From NCBI GenBank assembly GCA_018713245.1, contig DVFM01000092.1, positions 1-39,790 on the forward strand: DNA of 39,790 nt, given 5' to 3'. The position numbers and the translations under genes are program-made. The notes under the pieces are model-generated. The model was not told the DNA's origin, did no database searches, and saw only the letters and a list, made by a program, of their open reading frames with translations. The DNA is from Candidatus Merdivicinus intestinavium (GTDB lineage: Bacteria; Bacillota; Clostridia; Oscillospirales; Ruminococcaceae). Below, piece after piece: positions 23,419-30,722 of this stretch (position 1 is its first letter; each line of letters starts with the position of its first letter).

Positions 23419-25017
23419 TCAGTTGATGGGAAGCTGCTGGAGGCCGCCCTGGCTTTGGCTGCTCTCCTGCGAGCTGCTGCTATTGTAGCTGCCCCGGTCC
23501 TCGGCCAGCTCCACTTCTACGGTGAAGGTGGTGGTGTTGCCGGTGACGCTGGTGCGCACAATCTGCAGTTTGACGGTGTCGCCGGGGGACTTGCCCTCCA
23601 TGACCGCGTCCACATCGTCGGAATCCCGCACGTCCTGGTCGTCCATCTGGACAATGACGTCGCCGGGCTGAACGCCTTTGGCTGCCACATCCAGGTCCTC
23701 ATTGACCGACTGGACCCACAGCCCCGGCGTATAGCCGCTGATGGCGCCGGTGACGTCGCTGATGGCGATGTAGGTGATGCCGAGCAGCACCCGTCCGCGC
23801 ACATAGCCGTAGCTGATGAGGTCGTCTACGATGGGCTTGGCGGTGGAAATCGGGATGGCGAAGCCGATGCCCTCAATCTGGGTGGAGGACAGTTTGGAGG
23901 AGTTGATTCCCACAACCTGGCCGTACTTGTTGATGAGAGCGCCGCCGGAGTTGCCGGGGTTGATGGCGGCATCCACCTGGATGGCCTGCATTTCAATCAC
24001 GGTGCCGGTGGTTTCATCTTCCACCTGGATGCTTCTTTCCAGGCCGGAGACGATTCCCTGGGTGACGGACCCCGCCAGGTTCAGGCCGGTGGGGTTGCCG
24101 ATGGCGACGATCCGCTCGCCCACCACCAGCTCGTCCGAATTGCCGAATTCGGCGGCGGTGAGGTTTTCCGCTTCGATTTTGACAACGGCGATGTCGGTTT
24201 TTTCATCGATGCCGACCAGCTCGGCTTCGTATTCCTCATCGTTGTCCAGCACCACGACGATGCCGCCCGCCGCCCCGTTGACCACATGGGCGTTGGTGAT
24301 GATATAGCCGTCGCTGCTCATGATGATGCCGGAACCGGTGCTGTAGGTCTGCATGGGGTAGGTGGTGCTCTGGTAGGCCACGATTCCCACGACGGAGGGC
24401 CGCACTTTGGCGGCGATTTCCTCGGTGGAGAGGACGCCGTCGGTGTATTCCTCCTCATCGGGAGCGGGGCGGTTGTTCAGGGAAAGCTGCGGTCCGCTGG
24501 AGGCGGAAGGTTCTTCAGCCGTATTGCTGGCGCCGCTGTCCAGCGTGTCCGTGGCGCTGCTTTGCTGGTAGACAATGAATCCGGCGAAAGCGGCAACGGT
24601 CAGGAGAAAGACGATGGTGATAACCACTGCGAAGATTTTCAGCCCGGTGTTGGATTTTGTTTTTACGCCGCCGGGACCTTTGGAAATCTGGTCGTAGTCC
24701 TCGAAATTCCACTGGTATTCCGTCCCCCGGGAATAATTTTCCTGGGAATAATTTCCCTGGGAGTAGTTCCCCTGGGAATAGGGCTGCTGGCCGCCGTTCT
24801 GGCCGCTGCCGGCGGAAAAGTTCTGGAACCCGCCGGTGTTCTGGCTGTTCTGATAGCCGGACTGCTGGTCGGAGCCGCTGTAGCTGTGCCAGCCCTGGAA
24901 CTGCCCGTCCTGGCCGCTGTCCCTGTTTTCCCCCGAGGGGCTGCTATCCTTAACAGGCCCTCCGGACGGGGCGCCGCCCTGCGGTTCCTGATTTTCAAAG
25001 TTTTCATGATCGTTCAT
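23419..25017 (-). CDS. HtrA-like S1C serine protease with PDZ domain
   Basis: A 532-aa membrane-anchored protease. The cytoplasmic N-terminus (1-127) is disordered and rich in Gln, Asn, Gly, Ser and Tyr, with NYSQG repeats at 80-98. One transmembrane helix (about 128-150) follows. The trypsin-like domain carries His244 (TNAHVV), Asp275 (KTDIAVV) and Ser357 (GNSGGAL), and a PDZ domain lies at about 408-495 (GVQPGDVIVQMDD). It should degrade misfolded proteins outside the membrane. The start at 25017 has AAAGGAGGG; a minus-strand TATAAT at 25050-25055 may be its -10. It lies downstream of a histidine kinase-regulator pair that may control it. Confidence 0.9.
   Translation of the reverse strand: MNDHENFENQEPQGGAPSGGPVKDSSPSGENRDSGQDGQFQGWHSYSGSDQQSGYQNSQNTGGFQNFSAGSGQNGGQQPYSQGNYSQGNYSQENYSRGTEYQWNFEDYDQISKGPGGVKTKSNTGLKIFAVVITIVFLLTVAAFAGFIVYQQSSATDTLDSGASNTAEEPSASSGPQLSLNNRPAPDEEEYTDGVLSTEEIAAKVRPSVVGIVAYQSTTYPMQTYSTGSGIIMSSDGYIITNAHVVNGAAGGIVVVLDNDEEYEAELVGIDEKTDIAVVKIEAENLTAAEFGNSDELVVGERIVAIGNPTGLNLAGSVTQGIVSGLERSIQVEDETTGTVIEMQAIQVDAAINPGNSGGALINKYGQVVGINSSKLSSTQIEGIGFAIPISTAKPIVDDLISYGYVRGRVLLGITYIAISDVTGAISGYTPGLWVQSVNEDLDVAAKGVQPGDVIVQMDDQDVRDSDDVDAVMEGKSPGDTVKLQIVRTSVTGNTTTFTVEVELAEDRGSYNSSSSQESSQSQGGLQQLPIN
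24724..24780 (-). repeat. Tandem 15-bp repeats inside the protease gene
   Basis: About four imperfect 15-bp units encode the pentapeptide NYSQG in the disordered N-terminus. The in-frame unit length would allow copy-number change without disrupting the reading frame. Confidence 0.75.
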
Positions 25018-25098
25018 AAGGAACACCCTCCTTTACTGATGATAGCTTTATTATAGGGAAAGAATGTGAACGTTATTTGATGATCTGGAAAAAGTATT

Positions 25099-26616
25099 TC
25101 AAACTTTTCGTGTTTCATTTCCCGGCTGCTGGTTGGGATACTCCTTTTCCCGCCCTTTGACGAGGGAGGGGTTCTTAGCTTTGGCAGTGGGGACGGAAAA
25201 GACAAATTCCGTATATTCTCCCTGGGTGCTCTTGACGATGATGTCCCCGCCGTGGAGGTTGATGATGGACCGCACCAGGTAAAGGCCCAGCCCCACGCCG
25301 TTTTTGTCGACGCCCCGGGAGCGGTCCGTTTTGTAAAACCGGTCGAACACCTTGGGGATTTCCTCCTTGGAAAGGCCGTCGCCGCTGTTGCGGATGCCGA
25401 TGTAGGTCATATGGCCGTCCACGTTGAAGGAAAACTCTAGGTAACCGCCGTCGTTGACGAATTTGACCGCGTTGTCCACCAGGTTGTAGACCACCTGGTG
25501 AATGAGGTCCGGGTCGGCGTCCACCATCACCTTGTCGGTATCCAGGCCGCGGATGTCCAGGTGCTTCTGGTTGATGCTCTGTTCAAAGCTGAACACCGTT
25601 TCGCAGATGACCTCCATGATGTCGAAGGGGGCGGTCTGCACCTTGAGTTCTCCCGCCTCGATGCGGGAAAGGTTCAGCATGCTGCGCACCAGCCGGGACA
25701 GCCGCTTGACTTCGTCCGAGACGATGCGCAGGTAGTGGTTCTGGCGTTCGGGGGTGATGGTCCCGTCCAAAATGCCGTCGATGAACCCGCCGATGGAGGT
25801 CATGGGGGTTTTGAGCTCGTGAGACACGTTGGCGATAAAGCTGCGGCGCATGGATTCCAGCGTGGAGAGGGACTGGGCCATGTTGTTGAAGGACATGGCG
25901 AGCTGGCCGATCTCATCGTCGCTGTCAATCCGGATGCGGGAGGAGAAATCTCCCTGCCCGAACTTTTTGGCCGCGGCGGACATCTCCCGCAGCGGGCGGA
26001 CCATCTTCAGGGTGACAAAATAGGTGATAATAAAGGTAATCAGCAGCACCGCGATGGCGCAGACCAGGAAAATTTTCACCATTTCCTTGGAAAACTGCAT
26101 CAGGTCCTCGCTGGTGGAACCTACGAACAGGTAGCCGATGGTGGTGGACTCCCCGATCCGGATGGGCATGCACACGGTGTACTGAGGCTCCCGGTAGTAA
26201 TTGCTGAGCCGCCCGTTTTCCGTATAAATGCCGCTGTCCGCCTTCTGGAGAATGTTCTGGGGCACCTGGTAGGTCTTATGGAGTTCGCAGCGGTCCCCTT
26301 CGGTGCAGAAGAGGGTGCTCCCGCTTACATCGGTGACAAAAATGGTGGAGTCGTTGGCCTCCGACAGGGTGGTCAGAGTCGGCTCCAGCGCCGATTCCTC
26401 CAGCGTGAAATCCTGTGCGCCGGGGCCGAAATTTTCCAGCGCGTGCAGGCGGATATACTGCTGGACCACGTTGGCGCTGTTGGTGAGCAGGCTGAGCTTG
26501 TCCCGGGAGAAATACTGGCTTGCAAACACCATAAAAATGGTGCCCAGCACCAGCGTCGCGGACAGGACGGTGACAGCGCACACCCGGAAATACTTGCTGA
26601 AAATGCTTTTCTGCAT
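25099..26616 (-). CDS. Sensor histidine kinase
   Basis: A 505-aa membrane kinase. TM1 is at about 11-33, an extracytoplasmic sensor domain of about 145 residues at 34-180 and TM2 at 181-203, followed by HAMP (about 204-255). The phospho-acceptor His266 is in SHELKTPM. The ATPase domain has the N-box NLVDNAVKF (379-387), a G1 motif IRNSGDGLS and a G2 motif GVGLGLYL. No PAS domain is seen. The start at 26616 has AAAGG upstream. It phosphorylates the regulator encoded 69 bases upstream; the layout resembles VicK/CssS-type envelope-stress systems linked to HtrA. Confidence 0.92.
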   Translation of the reverse strand: MQKSIFSKYFRVCAVTVLSATLVLGTIFMVFASQYFSRDKLSLLTNSANVVQQYIRLHALENFGPGAQDFTLEESALEPTLTTLSEANDSTIFVTDVSGSTLFCTEGDRCELHKTYQVPQNILQKADSGIYTENGRLSNYYREPQYTVCMPIRIGESTTIGYLFVGSTSEDLMQFSKEMVKIFLVCAIAVLLITFIITYFVTLKMVRPLREMSAAAKKFGQGDFSSRIRIDSDDEIGQLAMSFNNMAQSLSTLESMRRSFIANVSHELKTPMTSIGGFIDGILDGTITPERQNHYLRIVSDEVKRLSRLVRSMLNLSRIEAGELKVQTAPFDIMEVICETVFSFEQSINQKHLDIRGLDTDKVMVDADPDLIHQVVYNLVDNAVKFVNDGGYLEFSFNVDGHMTYIGIRNSGDGLSKEEIPKVFDRFYKTDRSRGVDKNGVGLGLYLVRSIINLHGGDIIVKSTQGEYTEFVFSVPTAKAKNPSLVKGREKEYPNQQPGNETRKV

Positions 26617-26637
26617 GATGGCACATCCTTTTGCAGA

Positions 26638-26676
26638 CCAACCGCACCGCATCAGGAGCCTGTGCGGTGCGGTTGG
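26638..26676 (-). other. Perfect 14-bp hairpin between regulator and kinase genes
   Basis: Arms 26638-26651 and 26663-26676 pair without mismatch around an 11-base loop, within the 69-base gap between the two genes. On the transcribed strand no U tract follows, so it is not a typical terminator. It could be an RNase processing or stability element that sets the kinase-to-regulator ratio. Confidence 0.6.
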
Positions 26677-26685
26677 ATAGACCTT

Positions 26686-27384
26686 TTATAACAGCTCGGG
26701 CACTTCAAATTTATAGCCGACGCCCCAGACGGTCTTTAAGGACCATTTGTCCGAAACGCCCTCCAGCTTTTCGCGGAGCCGCTTGACGTGGACGTCGATG
26801 GTGCGGGAATCGCCGTAATATTCAAAGCCCCACACCTCATCCAGCAGCTGATCCCGGGTGTAAACGCGGTTCGGGTTGGATGCCAGATGATACAGAAGCT
26901 CCAGCTCCTTGGGCGGGGTGTCGATGACCTTGCCGTCCACCTTCAGCTCATAGCGGGTCATATTGACCACCAGCTTGTCGTAGGACACTTCCTTCAGGTC
27001 GTTTTGCTGGGCGTTCTGGCCCACCCGGCGCAGCACCGCCTTGATGCGGGCGATGATCTCCTTGGTGTCGAAGGGCTTGACCACATAGTCGTCGGCCCCC
27101 AGCTCCAGGCCCAGCACCTTGTCGAAGGTTTCGCCCTTCGCAGTCAGCATAATAATCGGAACCTGGCTCTTTTTGCGGATCTCCCGGCAGACCTGCCAGC
27201 CGTCCAGACCGGGCAGCATGATGTCCAGCAGGATGAGGTCCGGGTGCAGCGTTTCAAATTTCCGAAGCGCCTCCTCCCCGTCGAAGGCCAGGTTCACCGT
27301 ATATCCTTCCTTATCCAGATAAAGGCGAAGCAGTTCGCAGATGTTCTGGTCGTCATCCACGACCAGGATTTTTCCAAGCGCCAT
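26686..27384 (-). CDS. OmpR/PhoB-type response regulator
   Basis: A 232-aa two-domain regulator. The receiver domain has the acidic pair in VVDDD (10-12), phospho-acceptor Asp54 in LLDIMLPG, the Thr in MLTAKGE and Lys in YVVKPFD. The winged helix follows at about 130-230 (ELELLYHLASNPNRVYTRDQLLDEVWGFEYYGDSRTIDVHVKRLREKL). It resembles the WalR/PhoP branch of Firmicutes regulators. AAAGGAGGA precedes the ATG. It is first in a unit with the histidine kinase. The linked htrA gene is a likely target. Confidence 0.93.
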   Translation of the reverse strand: MALGKILVVDDDQNICELLRLYLDKEGYTVNLAFDGEEALRKFETLHPDLILLDIMLPGLDGWQVCREIRKKSQVPIIMLTAKGETFDKVLGLELGADDYVVKPFDTKEIIARIKAVLRRVGQNAQQNDLKEVSYDKLVVNMTRYELKVDGKVIDTPPKELELLYHLASNPNRVYTRDQLLDEVWGFEYYGDSRTIDVHVKRLREKLEGVSDKWSLKTVWGVGYKFEVPELL

Positions 27385-27445
27385 ATAAAAATCCTCCTTT
27401 GCGAAAAAAATGCAGGCGAGTACGCATATTTAAATTGGTATTTCC

Positions 27446-27474
27446 ATTATACCGTATTCATAATGTCGAAGGCA
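27446..27474 (-). promoter_or_regulatory. Likely promoter of the two-component operon
   Basis: A perfect minus-strand TATAAT (27446-27451) lies 62 bases before the regulator start, with a weak -35 TGCCTT at 17-base spacing. An activator could compensate for the poor -35. Confidence 0.5.
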
Positions 27475-27554
27475 TTGTTTTTTTATGAATTTTTCTCCCC
27501 CAGACTTGAAAATTTTGACACGGGCGGGCTTTTGCAAAATATGTCAAATATTGT

Positions 27555-28016
27555 TCACATTCCGTATTTCCGGCTGAAATAAAGGCGCGTCCCCGCTTTC
27601 AGAAAAACGGCCGCCAGCAGCGCGCCGAACACCGCGTAAAAAGCGTCCATGCTGACAAAAGCCAGCACCACCGCCGCGTTGGCAAGCAGGAAAATCAGGC
27701 AGTCGGCCACAATCCCGCCGCTTTTGTCGTGAACAGCGGCCCGGAGCTCGTCGCGCTCCCGGCGCCGCCGGTCCGAGGCGGCTTCCCGGTCCCGCAGCAA
27801 TTTCTTGTTCCGGTGAATCAGCCATAACCCGGCGGCCATCTCCCCGAACAGGATGGCGGACGCCCAGGACCGGGAAAATGGGGTCTGGCCGCGGCTGTCC
27901 AGCAGGATGCCCCGGCCGCTCAATTCGCCCAAAACCACAACGGCCGCCGCGCAGAGAAGAATCCAGCCTCTTGTCAGCCAGATGCGGCGTTTGATCTTTG
28001 CAAGATACTGTTCCAT
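27555..28016 (-). CDS. Small membrane protein paired with XRE regulator
   Basis: A 153-aa protein with about four hydrophobic segments: residues 18-33, 54-67, 103-122 and 125-143. A central very basic stretch is dominated by Arg and Lys (RNKKLLRDREAASDRRRRERDE). No enzymatic motif is seen. The start at 28016 has CGGAGGA, partly inside the end of the XRE gene, and the gap to that gene is only two bases. The pairing of a small Cro-like regulator with a membrane protein of this size is common in Clostridia; its role is unknown. Confidence 0.75.
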   Translation of the reverse strand: MEQYLAKIKRRIWLTRGWILLCAAAVVVLGELSGRGILLDSRGQTPFSRSWASAILFGEMAAGLWLIHRNKKLLRDREAASDRRRRERDELRAAVHDKSGGIVADCLIFLLANAAVVLAFVSMDAFYAVFGALLAAVFLKAGTRLYFSRKYGM

Positions 28017-28018
28017 TG

Positions 28019-28222
28019 TCACTCCTCCGTTTCCGAAAAGTCGAACACTTCTTCAATGGTCAGCTGAAAGTACCGGGAAATTTTGTAAGCAAGAACCAGG
28101 GAGGCGGTGTATTTCCCGATTTCAATGGAAGTGATGGTCTGGCGGGTGGTTCCCACGGCCAGCGCCAGCTCTTCCTGAGAGAGCTTCCGCGCCTTCCGCA
28201 GCTCCCGGATGCGGTTTTTCAT
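28019..28222 (-). CDS. XRE/Cro-type transcriptional regulator, 67 aa
   Basis: A single helix-turn-helix domain of the short YozG type: IRELRKARKLSQEELALAVGTTRQTITSIEIG covers the HTH (about 5-36), followed by a hydrophobic AYKISRYFQLTIEEVF tail. TAAGGAGGAAC precedes the ATG. It is the first gene of a two-gene unit with the membrane protein. Three near-identical 16-bp sites at 23-bp period cover its promoter, so autoregulation is likely. Confidence 0.88.
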   Translation of the reverse strand: MKNRIRELRKARKLSQEELALAVGTTRQTITSIEIGKYTASLVLAYKISRYFQLTIEEVFDFSETEE

Positions 28223-28242
28223 AAGTTCCTCCTTAATTTGCT

Positions 28243-28304
28243 AAGCTCGCTTTGCAAATATAGAATAGCACACTTTGCAAAAAATGTCAAGCGCGCTTTG
28301 CAGA
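28243..28304. promoter_or_regulatory. Three operator-like repeats, exact 23-bp period
   Basis: Sites at 28243-28258, 28266-28281 and 28289-28304 share the minus-strand core TTGCAAAG-N-G-N-GCTT. Successive sites start exactly 23 bp apart. The first covers the expected transcription start, the second the -10 edge and spacer, and the third touches the -35 of the XRE promoter. This is the layout of a repressor operator array. Confidence 0.7.
28262..28290 (-). promoter_or_regulatory. Sigma-A-type promoter of the XRE unit
   Basis: Minus-strand TTGACA and TATTCT with a 17-base spacer, embedded among the three repeats at 28243-28304. Confidence 0.8.
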
Positions 28305-28376
28305 ATGAATCCGGAACAAGATCGCGCGGGATTCTGCCGCGGAAATCGGGGGAATAGGGGTTGGATCAACTGGGAC

Positions 28377-28395
28377 GGGCCGGGGAACCCGGCCC
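28377..28395. other. Perfect 8-bp GC hairpin in a gene-free stretch
   Basis: GGGCCGGG (28377-28384) and CCCGGCCC (28388-28395) flank a 3-base loop. It lies in the roughly 360-base gene-free stretch between the XRE promoter and the leucine promoter. No T tract follows on either strand, so it is not a typical terminator. Confidence 0.45.
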
Positions 28396-28425
28396 CTGCA
28401 AATCGGTTGGCGCATGATCCGGCCG

Positions 28426-28632
28426 GTATCCGAACGTCCAAGCGGGAGAACCAGTGCCGAAAACAGCGGTTCATCCCGCCGTTGACGGATTTGCCGCGGA
28501 GCAGAATGGCCGCGCCGCCAAAAAGGGAACATCGTCCGGTTCAGTACCCGAACGTCCAAGCGGGAGCGCCTGTCTCGAAAACGGCGGTTCATCCCGCCGT
28601 TGACGGATTTGCCGCGGGGCAGCCCGGCCGCG
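28426..28632. repeat. Two 89-bp direct repeats in non-coding DNA
   Basis: Copies at 28426-28514 and 28544-28632 are about four-fifths identical and 118 bp apart, with the most conserved blocks being CGAACGTCCAAGCGGGAG and CGCCGTTGACGGATTTGCC. Open frames cross the region on both strands, but they lack ribosome sites and look like shadows of the repeats. The second copy ends 36 bases before the leucine-operon promoter. Confidence 0.75.
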
Positions 28633-28667
28633 TCGTCAACAAAAAAGAATTTTCTTTTGTGATTTGC

Positions 28668-28696
28668 TTGACATTCCGCGAAATATCTGATAAAAT
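28668..28696 (+). promoter_or_regulatory. Sigma-A-type promoter of the leucine operon
   Basis: TTGACA and TAAAAT with a 17-base spacer, placing the transcript start at about 28703, just before the T-box leader. Confidence 0.85.
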
Positions 28697-28709
28697 AGCG
28701 ATAACGCAA

Positions 28710-28998
28710 TAAGAAAAAGGCTGTGAAAGGGGAACGGCAATCCCAAAAGACTTCAGAGAGCCGCCGGATGGTGCGAGGCGGCGTCGGGGGATGTCTGCCG
28801 GCTGGCCCTTGAGCTGCCCGCCGAACGGGATTTCCTCAGTAGGACGGGACGGAATCCCCCCGCCGTTATCCGGGGGATCCATTCGCCGGGCATTTTGCCG
28901 GCCGATGGGAAAAGGGGGCGCTTGATGCGCCAACAAGAATGGTACCGCGGAAGGTTTGGCTTTCGTTTCTTGCAATGGTAAGAAACGGGAGCTTTTTT
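28710..28998 (+). promoter_or_regulatory. T-box leader, probably leucine-specific
   Basis: The leader has the standard T-box order: a long GC-rich stem I with an AGAGAG segment (28755-28760), an AGTAGGACGGGACGG and CCGTTATC region of stems II/III, and the T-box AGAATGGTACCGCGG (28936-28950), followed by a terminator. The UGG in the T-box pairs with the free acceptor end of uncharged tRNA to favour antitermination. A CUU at 28808-28810 is my candidate specifier codon for leucine; I have not fully folded stem I, so the codon is inferred from position and from the downstream leu genes. Confidence 0.88.
28959..28998 (+). terminator. Conditional terminator of the T-box leader
   Basis: A 13-bp stem (28959-28971 with 28980-28992, two G-T pairs) is followed by six T residues. 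It lies directly after the T-box and ends 32 bases before leuA. Confidence 0.88.
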
Positions 28999-29029
28999 GT
29001 TTATCCGACGGAACAGAAAGGAAACTGCC

Positions 29030-30700
29030 ATGAAGCACGCCGAAAAGTACACCGTTAACTATTTTCTTCCTCCCCAGTCCCCTGAAAAACCCTTGGGGAA
29101 ATGGATGAAGAAAGACCACGTGGAAAAGCCGCCCATCTGGTGCAGCGTGGACCTGCGGGACGGCAACCAGTCGCTGATGATTCCCATGAATCTGGAGGAA
29201 AAGCTGGAATTTTTCAAACTCCTGTGCAAAATCGGCTTCAAGGAAATCGAGGTCGGTTTCCCCGCCGCGTCGGACACCGAATATCAGTTCCTGCGCACCC
29301 TCATCGAGCAGGACCTCATTCCGGAGGACGTCACCGTCCAGGTTCTCACCCAGGCCAGGGAACATATTATTGAAAAGACCTTCGCCGCCCTGGAGGGGTG
29401 CAGGCGGGCCATTGTCCACCTGTATAACTCCACTTCCGTGGCCCAGCGGGAGCAGGTGTTCCGAAAATCAAAGGAGGAAATTATCGGCATCGCGGTGGAG
29501 GGCGCAGAGCTTTTCCGGCGCCACGCCGAGAAATTCCCCGGCGATCTGCGGTTTGAATACTCCCCCGAGAGCTTCACCGGCACCGAGCCGGAGTTCGCTC
29601 TGGAAATCTGCAACGCCGTGCTGGACGTCTGGAAGCCCACGCCGGAGAAAAAGGTCATTATCAACCTCCCGGTGACGGTGGAGCTCTCCATGCCCCACGT
29701 TTACGCCAACCAGGTGGAGTATATGTGCGGGAATCTGAAGTACCGGGACAGCGTCATTGTCTCCCTCCACCCCCATAACGACCGGGGCTGCGCCGTGGCC
29801 GACACGGAAATGGCCCTGCTGGCCGGGGCGGAACGGGTGGAAGGGACCCTGTTCGGCAACGGCGAACGCACCGGAAACGTGGACATCATCACGCTGGCCC
29901 TCAACATGTACTCCCAGGGGGTGGAGCCCGGCCTCGATTTTACGAACCTCCCCGCCGTCACCGAGCAGTATGAGGAGGTCACCCGGATGCATGTGGGGGA
30001 ACGCCAGCCCTATTCCGGCGCGCTGGTGTTCGCCGCCTTCTCCGGCTCCCATCAGGACGCCATCGCCAAGGGCATGAAGTGGCGGGAGGAAAAAAGCTGC
30101 GCCCACTGGACCGTGCCCTATCTTCCCCTGGACCCGGCGGATGTGGGGCGGGAATACCAGACCGACGTCATCCGCATCAATTCCCAGTCCGGAAAGGGCG
30201 GCATCGGCTACCTGCTGGAGCGCTGCTACGGCTACAACCTGCCCCCCAAAATGCGGGAGGACGTGGGCTACACCATCAAGGGCGTTTCCGACCGGCTGCA
30301 TAAGGAACTCACTCCCGACGAGGTGGCGGACATCTTCCGCAGCCGGTATATCAACTACTTTACCCCCATCGACGTGGTGGAGGCGCACTTCTCCCAGGTG
30401 GGCGGCCTGTCCACCGTCATCACCGTCCAGGTGGGCGACAAGCGCCACATCTTTAAGGCCGCAGGCAACGGCCGTCTGGACGCCATCAGCAACGCTTTGA
30501 AGGCAAACCTGGGCCTCGATTATGAGCTGGTCACCTACAACGAGCACGCCCTCCAGCAGGGCTCCAACGCCCAGGCCATCGCCTATGTGGCCATCCGCTA
30601 CGGGGACGGCAAAATCAGCTGGGGCGCCGGCACCCACGACGACATTATGGCCGCTTCGGTCAACGCTTTGGTTTCCGCCATCAACCGGCGGCAGCTTTGA
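29030..30700 (+). CDS. leuA: 2-isopropylmalate synthase, long form
   Basis: A 556-aa enzyme that condenses acetyl-CoA with 2-oxoisovalerate, the first step specific to leucine. The DRE-TIM metallolyase barrel shows SVDLRDGNQSL near residue 50, the metal ligands in SLHPHNDRGCAVAD, and NGERTGNVD. The C-terminal regulatory domain (about 430-556) is where leucine inhibits the family. Length and motifs fit the LeuA2/yeast-like class rather than the 515-aa LeuA. The ATG at 29030 has AGAAAGG at 8-base spacing. It is the first gene after the T-box. Confidence 0.95.
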   Translation: MKHAEKYTVNYFLPPQSPEKPLGKWMKKDHVEKPPIWCSVDLRDGNQSLMIPMNLEEKLEFFKLLCKIGFKEIEVGFPAASDTEYQFLRTLIEQDLIPEDVTVQVLTQAREHIIEKTFAALEGCRRAIVHLYNSTSVAQREQVFRKSKEEIIGIAVEGAELFRRHAEKFPGDLRFEYSPESFTGTEPEFALEICNAVLDVWKPTPEKKVIINLPVTVELSMPHVYANQVEYMCGNLKYRDSVIVSLHPHNDRGCAVADTEMALLAGAERVEGTLFGNGERTGNVDIITLALNMYSQGVEPGLDFTNLPAVTEQYEEVTRMHVGERQPYSGALVFAAFSGSHQDAIAKGMKWREEKSCAHWTVPYLPLDPADVGREYQTDVIRINSQSGKGGIGYLLERCYGYNLPPKMREDVGYTIKGVSDRLHKELTPDEVADIFRSRYINYFTPIDVVEAHFSQVGGLSTVITVQVGDKRHIFKAAGNGRLDAISNALKANLGLDYELVTYNEHALQQGSNAQAIAYVAIRYGDGKISWGAGTHDDIMAASVNALVSAINRRQL

Positions 30701-30722
30701 GATACGGAAAGGATGAATCTTT

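Noticed and set aside
28426-28632. CRISPR-like spacing of two repeats
   Set aside because: Only two long copies with drift, no third unit and no cas genes.
28275-28712. Open frames of about 140 codons on both strands across the 89-bp repeats
   Set aside because: No ribosome binding sites, no recognisable domain, and repeated Arg-rich peptides that simply translate the DNA repeats.
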